Source of the DNA: Azolla caroliniana
Lineage: Eukaryota > Polypodiophyta
Assembly: GCA_043228905.1 (NCBI GenBank)
Contig: JBHGNT010000004.1
Coordinates: 3,286,001 to 3,350,000 of the forward strand
Direction of reading: 5' to 3'
Length of the DNA: 64,000 nucleotides
The notes beneath the pieces are model-generated. The model saw only the letters and a program-made list of their open reading frames with translations. It was not told the DNA's origin and made no database searches. Numbering within the stretch: position 1 is the stretch's first letter; each line of letters starts with the position of its first letter. This document shows positions 50,760 through 61,879 of the stretch, piece after piece. Both the position numbers and the translations under genes were made by a program.

Positions 50760-51470
50760 GCATGCGTAAAGGAATTTTAAAAATGACCCAAAAATATATT
50801 GATTTTTAACATGTACGGAAATTTAGGTGTTCAAAAAAATGCCTAAATAATGGACATGCCAAACTTAGAAATGAATGTCCAAAATGACTAACCCCAATAT
50901 TTATAGAAATTCTGAATCCAAATCTTGATGTGCAATACAATATTTATAGTTAACGTATCAGGACAATCATTTTTCAAGTTTATGTCATCATCTTCATACC
51001 CATTAGATGAAATAGTACGAGTTTATGAGGTCTCATCCTCATCATCAATGGCAACTAATGCATTGTGTTGATCCAATTGCAATCCAACCTCATCGAGTTT
51101 ATGAGTCATGCTTCTTGTTTGTCTTTGTGTTGTGTTTGAAGCCACATTCCGGATCCTCTTTTAGTATCTTCATTGTGGTCTGTCACAGATAACTTGTTTT
51201 GGTCAAAGATAAGTCATACACTAATATATAAACATTATCCAATGTAAGAGTAGATGTGCTTGATGCATCTTTCCTCCTCACTTTTTGGTTATGATATTTC
51301 ATTATGTACTTTCCATTTACAAGATTAGATTATGTGAGAGAAGCTTTCTACCAAAATCATTAGAATCTAAAAAATGTCTTAAAGATGTTTTCCATTTTTC
51401 TTAGATTCTCATAGTAAGCCTTTGATGTCGTACAGAAATCCGATTCATTCCATCTAGATTTGACGCAACA
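50760..51470. other. AT-rich interior of the TIR element, no gene seen
   Basis: No ORF with recognisable similarity; short A- and T-rich runs only. Confidence 0.5.
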
Positions 51471-51479
51471 TGTCGAATT

Positions 51480-53000
51480 TTACTCTATACATCTAGAATT
51501 GGATATAATGCATCAGATTCCTGTAAGTCTTGGAATTTTATTAAAAATTTCCATTAAAAAAATACTCTTGCATTTTAATGCATTGCATTGAATTCTAGCT
51601 ACATAGACTAAAATATGATACATTGCATGGATTTCCCGAAAATACATAAATAAATAGAAATTGAAAAAATAAAACATTTTCCCATAAATAAATAAATAAA
51701 CATTTTTTATTTTACTCGTAAATAAATAAATAAAAATTGAAAAATTAGATTTTTTATTTTTTTTCCAAATTTTCATAGTTTTTAGAGTTTTTTTGGTATT
51801 TTGTTTGTCTATTTTCTCATAAATAACTATATAGAAATTGAAAAAATGAATTTTCAAAGGATCTATTGAAAGTCCACTTTTTGCTATTTGTTACCAAATT
51901 TTCATATTTTAAAATTTTTTTTTGTATTTTTTAAATTGGTTTTCATTTTTTCCAATAAATAAATAAATAAAAATTGCAAAAAATGGGTTTTCAACAGAAA
52001 TCCGATTGAAAATCCATTTTGTCTTATTTGTTTCCAATTTTTCAGATATTTTGAATTTGTTTTTGTATTTGTTTTGAATTGTTTTTGTTTTTATCATAAA
52101 TAAATATATAGGAATTGAAAAAAATGGATTTTCCACTTTTTCTTGTTTGTTTACAAATTTTCTTATTTGTTTATATTTTTCTCTAAAAAAGTGTTAAAAA
52201 TAAACAAATTGTGATTTTCTCCATTTAAAATGATGTGTTTTCAACGGGAATCCGATGTAGTGCATCGGATTCCCGTTGAAAACACATCATTTTCAACAGG
52301 ATTTTCAATGGAAATCCGATGCACTGCATCGGATTTCCGTTCAAAATCACTGAGTTTCAACAGAAATCCGATGCAGTGCATCGGATTTCCCTTGAAAGTC
52401 CAATATCTTTCTTATGTTTTTTCATAAAACATTAATTTGCAATTGAAATCCGACTCAATGGTTCAGATTTTGTTGAAAATGTAATATTTTTTTATTATCT
52501 CATTGTTTTATGAAAAACCTAAAAGAAATTTGGATTTTTAATTGAAATTCGATGTAGTGCATTAGATTTCAGTTGGAAATCCACTTTTTTAATATATTTT
52601 TATTTATTTTTTGAAAAAATGAAAAACAATTGAAAAGAAAGAGGATTGCCAGCTAAAATCTGATGCAATGCATCAATGTCTAGCTGTATAGACTACGATT
52701 TGATGTAGTGTATCGGATTTCAGTTGAAAAGCCGTTTATTATTTTTTATATGGAAAATAAATAAATAAATAACATTGGAAAAAGAAAAAAGAAAAAAGGA
52801 TTTTCGACTCTAATCCAACGCATTGCATTAGATTCTAGCTATATATACTAAAATATAATGTAGTGCATAGTATTTTAGCTGAAAATCCATTTTTTTTATT
52901 TTAATGGAAATTTTTTTTAAAATTACAAAAAAAAAAAAACTTGGATTTTCAACTGAAATCTAGTGCATTGCATTGGATTCCAATTAAAAATCCAAGATTT
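51480..53000. repeat. Array of palindromic repeats (hairpins)
   Basis: About a dozen copies, decaying outward, of an interrupted palindrome with core AATCCGATG-5 nt-CATCGGATT flanked by TTTCAAC/GTTGAAA. The best is at 52227-52293: perfect 31-bp arms around TAGTG. Others are at about 52309-52337 and 52360-52385 and, more degraded, near 51504, 52450, 52545, 52690, 52815, 52860 and 52955. AT-rich spacers with TAAATAAATA-type runs lie between them. Confidence 0.8.
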
Positions 53001-53166
53001 TTTATTTTTTCAAATTTTATTGTTTCAAATTTTCAATGGGTTTTAGATTAGTTTTCTAACACAGGTATATAATATAAAACTTACATCAATTTAGATTTAC
53101 GTTATATTCTATTCTTCAGTTTGATGTTAGCTGTGCAATTTCATTCTACTGTCATGTACTACTAAA

Positions 53167-53313
53167 ACATACGCCTTAAAGATTATCAGGAACTCTGTTG
53201 CATTAGAGAAGGACCTTGAGCAAGTTAATGTCATCAAAATGAGGATCCAAGGTATCTGGGGTTGTCCTGATCAAGACCAAGAAGTTGGGGCAAAGCATAT
53301 CAATAAAACTTAG
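53167..53313 (+). pseudogene. Second methyltransferase-like fragment (exon after motif I)
   Basis: Encodes ALKIIRNSVALEKDLEQVN, then MRIQGIWGCPDQDQEVGAKH, ending at TAG 53311-53313. It aligns throughout with the last exon of the relic at 351-161 (ALKLFHNSIALKKDDE, WECPDQDEEVGAKHI). Where that copy has a TAG this one has CAA (Gln). After a frame change, acidic sequence (AGQLVELEDVSESEHTNNST) continues to about 53500. No motif I or IV was found upstream. It lies inside the TIR element, about 0.7-0.9 kb from the right end. Confidence 0.65.
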
Positions 53314-53513
53314 ATGTTCCAGATGACTTTTAGAAAACTTGTGGAACTATAGATGAAGACGCAGGGCAACTTGTTGAATTAGAAGACGTTTCAGAGTCTG
53401 AACATACTAACAATTCAACTTAGCGTACTAACGAAGCCAATGAGGACAATCCTGATGAAAGAGCTAATCCTGAGTAGACGGCTTTACCAGACTTATTATT
53501 CGATTGAATGGTT

Positions 53514-54140
53514 ATGGCTTATTGTAAATTTTGAACAATATGAATTGTTAAATTTTGACGTAATATATAAGTTGAGCTTACTTATAATTTTCGTGTAACA
53601 ATCATTGAACTTAGAAATTAAGTATACTTGTATGTGCACATGTTATCTAAACTCTCCTTTATCATTTGGGGTATATCGGAGATAAGTTTATACTCTATCA
53701 TTTACTCGTATGATTGGAATGTTATTGTAGACTAGTTTATTTATACATTGACAGTGTCATGTATCACGTGTCAATGGAAATTTCCTCTTGACATAGTAGT
53801 ATCAGTTAATTGCAAGGTTCACAATTTGCTTTAAGATGTATTATATTTAAATATACACACATAATTAGAAGAAGTCACTTATTCAATGGGGCATGCTTTT
53901 TAGAATATGCACAAGGACCCGTGTTACTATTATACTTGTGTTGACAAATACACCCCTGTCTAAGATTTGGACAAAAACATGGTAGATAGAATATACGTCG
54001 GATGATTTTGTTGATGTGATATTAGTTAGTTCTTTTTTTCGCTATGTTTTCATAAACCACATACACATGCGTCGTGCCTTGTTGAAATTCTGCTTAAATA
54101 AGGCATTTTTTAACATCTCACTAAGATATGAAAAAGAGAA
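53514..54140. other. AT-rich end of the TIR element, no gene seen
   Basis: No coding signal; runs up to the right inverted repeat. Confidence 0.5.
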
Positions 54141-54179
54141 TGCGACATATTACCTGTTTCAAATGGCCCGATGTTTTTG

Positions 54180-55655
54180 AGAAGTGTAATCATCGTCGTT
54201 CTGTTCTCTGTAGTCATTTCCTTGGCTATCTGCACCGGTCTCGCCTCTTTCGTGGTTCCTAGATTGACCTCCTCTAGTTGGGATGCTTTAACCCGTTGTG
54301 ATACGGCCATTTCTCTTTCCAGTGTTTCTTGTGCTTGCCGTAGTTCCCAGATTGCTTCTTTATTTGGTTCTTCGTCCGCTACGTCCGGTGGTAGTATGTA
54401 TGGTGATACGGCTTCAGCTACGTCGATTTCAAATAGAGGTACTATCTTTGGATTATCTTGCAAGTATTGATCCACCTCTTCGTCTGCTAATCCGTCCAGC
54501 ATATTGACACATTCGGCATATAGGGGTGTCAATTCCTTCCCGGTACCCGTCCATGGTTGTGTCGGTACCCGTACTTTTGCTTTTCCCCGCCGGAAGGTGA
54601 TTATGTTCTTCCTCCAATTTTGTTTAATGTGCGTCGTTTTTAGCCACAACCGCCCCAACAATAGCGGGTACGCACCTTGTGCTTGTAATTGTAGCACTAC
54701 TGCCGAGATGCGAAATGTGTGGCCGCCGATTGTTACTTCCAAATCTCGTATCAAGCCGGTCGGTCACACTGAGCTTGTATCCACCATCCGTAGCCAGAAC
54801 GGGCATGGTTCCCACTCTTGGATTCCCAAGGTGGTGCATGTTCGGAGGCTAATCACGTTGACGCCGGATCCTCCATCTATTACTGTTCCGGGTAACTCCT
54901 TTCCCTTCACGATGGTCGTGATCGTCGGACTGTTTGTGTCTACCACCGCCAGTCCCTCCTCCGGATTTGAGAAGAATGTTGGTGCCGGTGGTGTTTCTCC
55001 TACCGTCATGCCTGTCTTGAGTCCTTCTGTGAATCTGGGCACTAGTTGCAGGAGCTGTCCTAATGGCAGCGTGATTTGGCACTCTTGCAATGCCTGCCAT
55101 GTCGCGTTTTCAGTTTGACTGCCGCCGGCGAGCTCTTCGGTGTTCTCCTTTTGCTGCGCAAGTTCTGCTACGTTTCACTCATTTTCCTTTTTCACCCATT
55201 CCGTTGCCTGCTTCCGGATGGCCTCTTGTGTCTCCCATTCCGTTGTCTTGCCCTTCCACCTTGTGGTAACTTGTTGCAGGTCTGCGACTTCGGCGACTAC
55301 CATGTTTACTGTCGGTCGCTTGTCATAGCTCTTTGTCGGACATTGATTACTATAATGTCCTTCTTGCCGGCAATAATTGCAATATGCTTTCTGGGTGTTG
55401 CTGGATTCGGCATTGTTTCCTCTACCCGGTGGAGGACCTGTGGTAACCGCGGGGCTTTGGTCCGGTTGGCTACTTGAGGTGCCTTTTTCCGGTTCATGTG
55501 GGTGGCTCCCTTTTTTGAAATGCCATTTTTTATTAAAGTTCTTTTTGTTGCGGTACCCTTGACGGGGTTGGTCGTCATTTCTCCCGTAATCTTCCCGTCG
55601 TTGGTGATACCCGGGGGAGTGATCCCAGTTGTGATGCTCGTACCGTCCATTGTAA
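54180..55655 (-). pseudogene. T1 gag C-terminus and protease
   Basis: From 55655 down: YNGRYEHHNWDHSPGYHQ, an Arg/Lys-rich region, zinc knuckle CNYCRQEGHYSNQC near 55340-55385, a TGA near 55178, then protease with GTVIDGGSGVNVISL near 54880 (D-G-G form, common in this lineage). TGA near 54761 follows, then VTIGGHTFRISAVVLQLQAQ, LLLGRLWLKTT and the linker to reverse transcriptase, ending TTMITLLK where the TIR element inserted. The start is lost with the C1a insertion, which also removed the middle of gag. Confidence 0.85.
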
Positions 55656-56263
55656 TCTCCAGATGGGAAGGGAGAAGAACAATGCTGATGAACAAGCTCG
55701 GCCGAAACCGTATGAGGAGTACCCGGCTACGGAGAGCCAGATGGTGCAGACCCGGTATGAACCGGATGAGGAGTACCCGGCTACGGAGAGCCGGATGGTG
55801 CAAACCCGGTATGAACCAGATGAGGAGACATATTGGTAAATATGTTTCTGAGAGTCCATCAAGGATATATTTGTAAATAGCCGAAAAGTCATATTAGTAT
55901 AAATATGACTTAGGGCAAACTTTTTTGTAACTGTTGTTAGTTGTTATTTCTTGTCTGTGTGAGATGAGAGCGTGTAACTGTGTACAAAGAGAGAGAGAGA
56001 GAGAAAGAGGTCATTGCCTCTGTTGTAACCGTCGCCTGTGGCGAAGATTTGTGAGCACGAGGTCGTTGCCTCAATGAACTCACTGTTGTACATTCTTACA
56101 TAGTGACAGTTTGCAGCCTGTGGGCTGCCGTGGTTTTTCCCCGTAAACCTCCTGTGTATCTTCCTCCTCTTTGTGTCGTGTTTTATTTCCCGTTTTTTCT
56201 GTGTATCATTCTAAACTCGGTTGTGGCCGAGCGTTGTGCATAAGGAGCGTTGAGTTCCCGTCA
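55656..56263 (+). repeat. 5' LTR of C1a, 5'-truncated
   Basis: Starts within CTCCAGATGGGAAGGG and ends TTCCCGTCA. Two 54-bp repeats at 55720-55827; TATAAATATGACTTAGGGC near 55898. Confidence 0.87.
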
Positions 56264-56292
56264 ATTGGTATCAGAGCGAAACGACACAGAAA

Positions 56293-59200
56293 ATGGATGA
56301 ATCGTTGGGCGGCATGTTCAAGCTCACCGGCTCCAACTATTCAGTGTGGAAGTCGAAGATGAGGGATATGCTCGTGGTAAAAGATCTTTGGCTGCCGGTT
56401 CAGTTTGGGGACAAGAGACCGGACAAAATCAATGCCACGATATGGGAGGTGATGCACATGAAGACAACGACGTACATACGGTGCTTCATCGACATGAGCC
56501 TATACAACAACTTCAATGAAGAGAGCAAGGCTCATGAGCTCTGGGAGAAGATCGGCATAATGTTTCAAAACAAAAATGTTGTTAATTAGGTTTCGGTATT
56601 CCGGAAGCTAGTAAGACTCCGGTACCAAGATGGCTCCAGCATGGCGGAGCATATGAATGCCTTCCAGGGGCTGATACACCAAGCAACGTCATTGGAAGTA
56701 CCTCTCGCCGATGAGGTACTAGCACTACTCCTACTTGGTTCCCTCCCGGATAGCTGGGAGACGTTGGTTGTCACTTTGGGCAACGCCGGGCCGGAAGGAA
56801 AACGGTTATCCCTAGCAAGAGTGAAGTCGAGCCTGCTAGATGAGGAGGCGCGTCGGAAAGATAAGTATACGAGCTCCGACCCCAAAGTGCTCCTTACCGA
56901 ATCAGAACGCGGAAGACATAGAAACCGTAGTCCCCAGAACCGGGAGAAGTCGGGGACACGGTCAAAGTCAAGGGGGAGGCCTACTTGCTTCTATTGCGGC
57001 AAGCCGGGACACTTCCAGAAGAACTGTCGGCACTTCCGTAAAGACAAGGAAACCGACGTCACCGATTCGAAGCGGACACCGGACCGGAATGGTAAAGACC
57101 GTAGGGGACCGGACCGGAAGGGAACGACGGCAATCGCGGCAAGTGAAGAGGAGTTGATGCTCATCACCGAGGAGAGTGAGATAAACCTTGCCGGCGACGA
57201 GATGACCTGGGTGGTAGACTCCGGAGTGTCATTCCACCTTACCCCGGACCGGAAATGCTTCTCATCCTACTCAGCCGGTGATCACGGCTGTGTCTGGATG
57301 GGGAATGAAGGTACATGCCGAATTGTTGGCATAGGAGACGTGTGGTTGACAACACCTACCGGATGCAAATTGCTGCTGAAGGATGTCCAACATGTTCCGG
57401 AGGTTCGACTGAACCTGATATCAGCCGGTCGGCTAGATGATCAGGGCTACATGGGTAGCATCCGGAACGGTGTCATGAAGTTCAGCAAAGCGAGCCTGAT
57501 TGTGGCTCGGGCCCGGAAGGTAAACACACTGTACCTGATGAATGCCCGACTATGTCCGGAAGAAGTGAACGTGGCATCTGACACTGCCGGTGAGCTGTGG
57601 CACAAGAGGCTGTGTCATATGAGCGAGAAGGGGATGAAGAGGCTTGCAGACGACAACCTCATTCCAGTGAAGAACGTGCACTTAGAGAAGTGCACTGATT
57701 GTCTCGCCGGTAAGCAGAACCGGACCTCCTTCCGACCAAGGCCACCGATGAGACGTAATGCACCACTGGAGTTGGTGCATACGGATGTGTGTCAAGTAGA
57801 CACGAAGTCACATGCCGGAGCGCAGTACTTCGTGACGTTCATAGATGACCACAGACGGAAGTTGTGGGCCACACCGTTGAAGACGAAGGATCAGGTGTTA
57901 TCTGTCTTCAAAGAGCTCCACGCAAGAGTGGAAAGAGAAACCGGCCGGAAGCTGAAGGCGGTTCGAGCAGATAACGGTGGAGAATACCGGGGGCAATTTG
58001 AGGAGTACTGCCGCTCGAAGGGAATCCGGCTCGAATTTACCGTGCCGAAGACGCCGGAACTAAACGGACTGGCTGAGAGGATGAACCGGACCATAATGGA
58101 GAGGGTCCAGAGTATGCTAGCGCATGCAAAACTACCCAAGAAGTTTTGGGCTGAGGCACTGTCGACGGCGACATATGTGATAAATAGATCACCCTCAGTA
58201 CCCTTGGATGGAGACACGCCACAGAGAGTGTGGACCGGTAAGGAAGTGTCCTACCGGCATCTGAAGGTGTTCGGATGTCTCGCGTACGTGCATGTAGCTA
58301 AGGACCGGAGAGGGAAGTTAGATCCAAAGACCCGGCCATGCATATTCCTCGATTACGGTGATGATGAGTTCGGCTACTGAGTGTGGGACCTGGTCGACAA
58401 GAAGGTTTTCCGGAGTCGAGATATTATCTTCATGGAGGACAAGACGCTCGCCGACTGGGAGTCGGAGAAGAAGATAATGAACTCCGAGTCGACCGGTAAG
58501 GATTGACTCTACGATGAGCAGACCCAACCGGCAAGAGACCGGTTAGCACTCGGGGGACCAGCCGGTTACGGTGAGGATACCGAACAGGCTGAAGAAGAAG
58601 TAGAGGAAGTTGAAACCAGAACCGGCCAAGACCCCGAATCGGATTCGGATGAAGAGCAGATGGATGAGCCGGTCACCGAAGCCCAGAGACGGAGATATCC
58701 TCTCAAAGAGAGAAAGGCCCCCCGGAGATTTCCGGATGCAGATCATGTTCTGCTGACCGATGAGGGGGAGCCGGAAAGCTTCGAAGAAGCGAAGGAAGAC
58801 ACCCACAGCCGAAAATGGTTAAGTGCCATGCAGGATGAGATGGATTCCTTGCATGAGAACCATACGTACGAATTGGTGGAGTTGTCGAAAGGAAAGCGGG
58901 CACTCCGAAACAAGTGGGTGTACAAGTTGAAACCGGGAGATGCCAGCAACCCCTCGAGATACAAAGCCAGGATCGTGGTGAAGGGGTTCCAGCAGAAAAA
59001 GGGCGTGGACTTCGACGAGATATTTGCCCCGGTAGTAAAGATGACCTCCATCCGGACGGTGCTGAAGAAGAGCCTGTACGGACTAAAGCAGGCTCCCCGA
59101 CAATGGTACCGGAAGTTCGATTCCTTCATGACCGATCAAGGGTACCACAAGACGCAGGCTGATCACTTCCTGATACTCCTTCTGTACGTGGATGACATGT

Positions 59201-60132
59201 TGATCCTCGGACGGGACCAAGTCAAAATACGGACGCTGAAGAAGGCCCTCAACCGAACCTTCTCAATGAAAGACTTGGGCCCGGCAAGACAGATGTTGGG
59301 GATGCACATCATTCGGGACCGGTCAAAGAAGCAATTATGGCTGTCACAGGAGAAGTATGTGACAAAGGTGCTTCACCGGTTCAACATGTCCGACAAACTG
59401 TAGGCTATCGGGTAAGTAGAGCCCGAAGACGAAAGCAGAGAAGGCGGATATGATGAAGATTCCATATGCCTCTACCGTCGGGAGCTTGATGTATGCAATG
59501 GTGTGTACCCGACCGGATATAGGATACGCAGTCAAAGTGGTGAGCCGGTTCATGAGCAATCCCGGCAAGGAGCACTAGAACACGGTCAAATGGATACTCC
59601 GGTATTTGAAGGGCACTTCAAATATGTGTCTCCGATTCGGCTCCGGAAAACCTCAACTGGACGGTTTCACCGATTCGAACATGTCGGTTGATGTGGATAC
59701 CGGCCGGTCTACATCCGGATATGTAATGACATATGCAGGGGGAGCTGTTTCGTGGTAGTCGAGGCTGCAGAAGACGGTTGCATTGTCAACCACGGAGGCG
59801 GAGTACATGGCGGCTGTGGAAGCCGGCAAGGGAATATTATGGATGAAGGACTTCATCGGAGAGCTCGGTATCCGGCAAGATGAATACCGACTCTATTGCG
59901 ACATTCAAAGTGCCATCCACCTTGCTAAGAATGCGGCCTACCATTCCCGGACGAAGCATATCCAGCGAAGGTATCACTAGATCCGGGAGAGAGTAGATGA
60001 TCAGGAGTTCGCACTGACGAAGATCCACACGGCCGAGAACGGGTCAGATATGCTGACCAAAGTGCTGACACCCGATAAGCTGAACGCATGCTGGAAGAGG
60101 ATCGGACTGGTAAGACACCCCATGCCGGAGTG
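56293..60132 (+). pseudogene. C1a gag-pol polyprotein
   Basis: ATG 56293 (MDESLGGMFKLTGSNYSVWK), gag interrupted by TAG at 56587, resuming to 58380. Zinc knuckle CFYCGKPGHFQKNC near 56990, protease VVDSGVSFHLTP near 57215, pre-integrase ELWHKRLCHMS, integrase HTDVCQ, ADNGGEY, NGLAERMNR, all present. TGA after DEFGY at 58378, TGA near 58504, then reverse transcriptase 58660-59403 with two in-frame deletions: about 46 codons between SIRTVL and KKSLYGLKQ (removing the first catalytic Asp) and about 11 codons before LILLLYVDD. TAG at 59401, then RNase H (STTEAEYMAA, YCDIQSA) with further stops near 59576, 59756 and 59978. Confidence 0.9.
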
Positions 60133-60143
60133 AAGAGGGAGTT

Positions 60144-60890
60144 TGTTGGGAGATAGGTCCCTCCGGATGGGAAGGGAGAAGAACAGTGCTGATGAACAAG
60201 CTCGGCCGAAACCGTATGAGTACCCGGCTACGGAGAGCCGGATGGTGCAGACCCAGTATGAACCGGATGAGGAGTACCCGGCTACGGAGAGCCGGATGGT
60301 GCAGACCCGGTATGAACCGGATGAGGAGTACCCGGCTACGGAGAGCCGGATGGTGCAGACCCGGTATGAACCAGATGAGGAGTACCCGGCTACGGAGAGC
60401 CAGATGGTGCAGACCCGGTATGAACCAGATGAGGAGACATATTGGTAAATATGTTTCTGAGAGTCCATCGAGGATATATTTGTAAATAGCCGAAAAGTCA
60501 TATTAGTATAAATATGACTTAGGGCAAACTTTTTTGTAACTGTTGTTAGTTGTTATTTCTTGTCTGTGTGAGATGAGAGCGCGTAACTGTGTACAGAGAG
60601 AGAGAGAGAGAGAAAGAGGTCGTTGCCTCTGTTGTAACCGCCGCCTGTGGCGAAGATCTGTGAGCACGAGGTCGTTGCCTCAGTGAACTCACTGTTGTAC
60701 ATTCTTACATAGTGACAGTTTGCAGCCTGTGGGCTGCCGTGGTTTTTCCCCTAGTTTGGGGTTTTCCACGTAAACCTCCTATGTATCTTCCTCTTCTTTG
60801 TGTCATGTTTTATTTCCCGTTTTTTCTATGTATCATTCTAAACTCGGTTGTGGCCGAGCGTTGTGCATAAGGAGCGTTGAGTTCCTGTCA
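60144..60890 (+). repeat. 3' LTR of C1a
   Basis: TGTTGGGAGATAGGTCCCTC to TTCCTGTCA. Four 54-bp repeats at 60221-60436 against two in the 5' LTR. Confidence 0.9.
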
Positions 60891-61824
60891 GCTGATTGTG
60901 CATCCGTTGAAACCGGATGACAAACTGCGGAATGCTCTCCCCGGGGTCCTGCCAGATGGTATAAAATAAGCCCACCATTTCTCTCTTGTCCACCTCCTTC
61001 TGAAAGAAGTGCAAGAATTTGTCTTTCAGGTCCGCAAAGGTGGTGTTGGTGCTGGGGTCCTGCGTCCGGTGCCATCTGGCGGTCGGTCCTGCTAGTGTCA
61101 CGCCGAATTCGGCTATCTTAGATCGTTCCTCTTCGGTTGCGGTTAACCATTGTGACACATGGTTCGCCTCCCACGTTTGTTGAAACACGTGAACATGAGC
61201 CTCCGCGTCCGGGTCATCCCTATACTTGGAGTACTGGAATGGCATGTCGTCATCTGGTGTCGGTACGCGGGCTGGCGGTGTTGGTGGTCTTTCCTTTTGT
61301 TCCGTCAGCGTCGGAGATCTTTGTCGGTCTTCCCTTGGTGTTGCCGGCTCAACTTCCGGTGTCGGAGGTCTTTCTTTGTCTTCTTCCGTCTCCGGAGGTT
61401 GCTCCACGTCTAGTGTCGGGGGTTCCCCATCTGGTAACTCTAGTTCCGGTATCGGTACTGTATCTGACTCCTCGTCCTCCGGTCCTCCTGGGGTGTTGTT
61501 ACTGCTGTGATAGTTCGTGTGCGCGATGTAAACCCCTTCCAAATCCGATTCTAGCGCTGAAAATGCTTCGGATTCGCCGTCTCTTCCAGCCAAGGCCTGG
61601 AGAAGGGATTCCGCTTCCCGGAGACTTCTTAAGCTGCTTCCTTCGCCTGGGTAGGCGTTTTGTTGCAGACGGAGCGACTCCTCCGCCATTTTCCGGATCA
61701 ATTTGGAAAATGATCGATCCGATCGGATTTCTTCCGCTGCTTGCTGGAAAGCCTTTCGCCGTCTTCGTCGTTCCACAAGTCTTCGTGCTCTCTCCATAGC
61801 CAGGTCGTTTGTTGGCCTAGTCAT
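60891..61824 (-). pseudogene. T1 gag, N-terminal part
   Basis: ATG 61824 (MTRPTNDLAMERARRLVERR), an Arg-rich N-terminus, a Pro/Glu-rich linker (LELPDGEPPTLDVEQPPETE), then a Retrotrans_gag-like domain (WLTATEEERSKIAEFGVTLA, FADLKDKFLHFFQKEVDKRE, IPQFVIRFQRMHNQL) cut by C1a at 60891. About 311 codons without a stop. It is the least damaged coding part of T1. The primer site lies in 61860-61879 (TTTTTGGCGACCACGATTCC on the minus strand). Confidence 0.88.
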
Positions 61825-61879
61825 CCATTCCCGCCGTTGTTCACTGCGATTGTGGAGGAATCGTGGTCGCCAAAAACTA

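Larger units (their letters stand above)
50665..54175. mobile_element. 3.5-kb TIR element nested in T1 pol
   Basis: Both ends carry a terminal inverted repeat of about 36 bp with two mismatches (left AACACCGGGACATTTGAAAC; right, reversed, AACATCGGGCCATTTGAAAC). The flanks are TTTG at 50661-50664 and 54176-54179, a 4-bp target duplication. Removing it leaves the reverse transcriptase in frame with the expected LLK-EF-DVFAW context. The inside is very AT-rich with an array of hairpins and a methyltransferase exon fragment but no transposase I can see. A 4-bp duplication does not fit hAT, Mutator, CACTA, Harbinger or mariner; Sola-type elements make 4-bp duplications, but this assignment is only a guess. 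Confidence 0.8.
55656..60890 (+). mobile_element. Ty1/Copia element C1a, inactive
   Basis: 5' LTR 55656-56263 (first 20 bp or so missing), primer site TTGGTATCAGAGC (56265-56277), gag-pol with stops and deletions, polypurine tract AGAGGGAGTT, 3' LTR 60144-60890 (747 bp). It sits antisense to T1 gag. The right flank continues T1 gag, while the left flank is T1 sequence further downstream, so part of T1 gag and the LTR tip were lost together. Confidence 0.9.

Noticed and set aside
51480-53000. Possible CRISPR-like array
   Set aside because: Repeats are palindromic but spacing and sequence are irregular, spacers are low-complexity AT, there are no cas genes and the context is eukaryotic.
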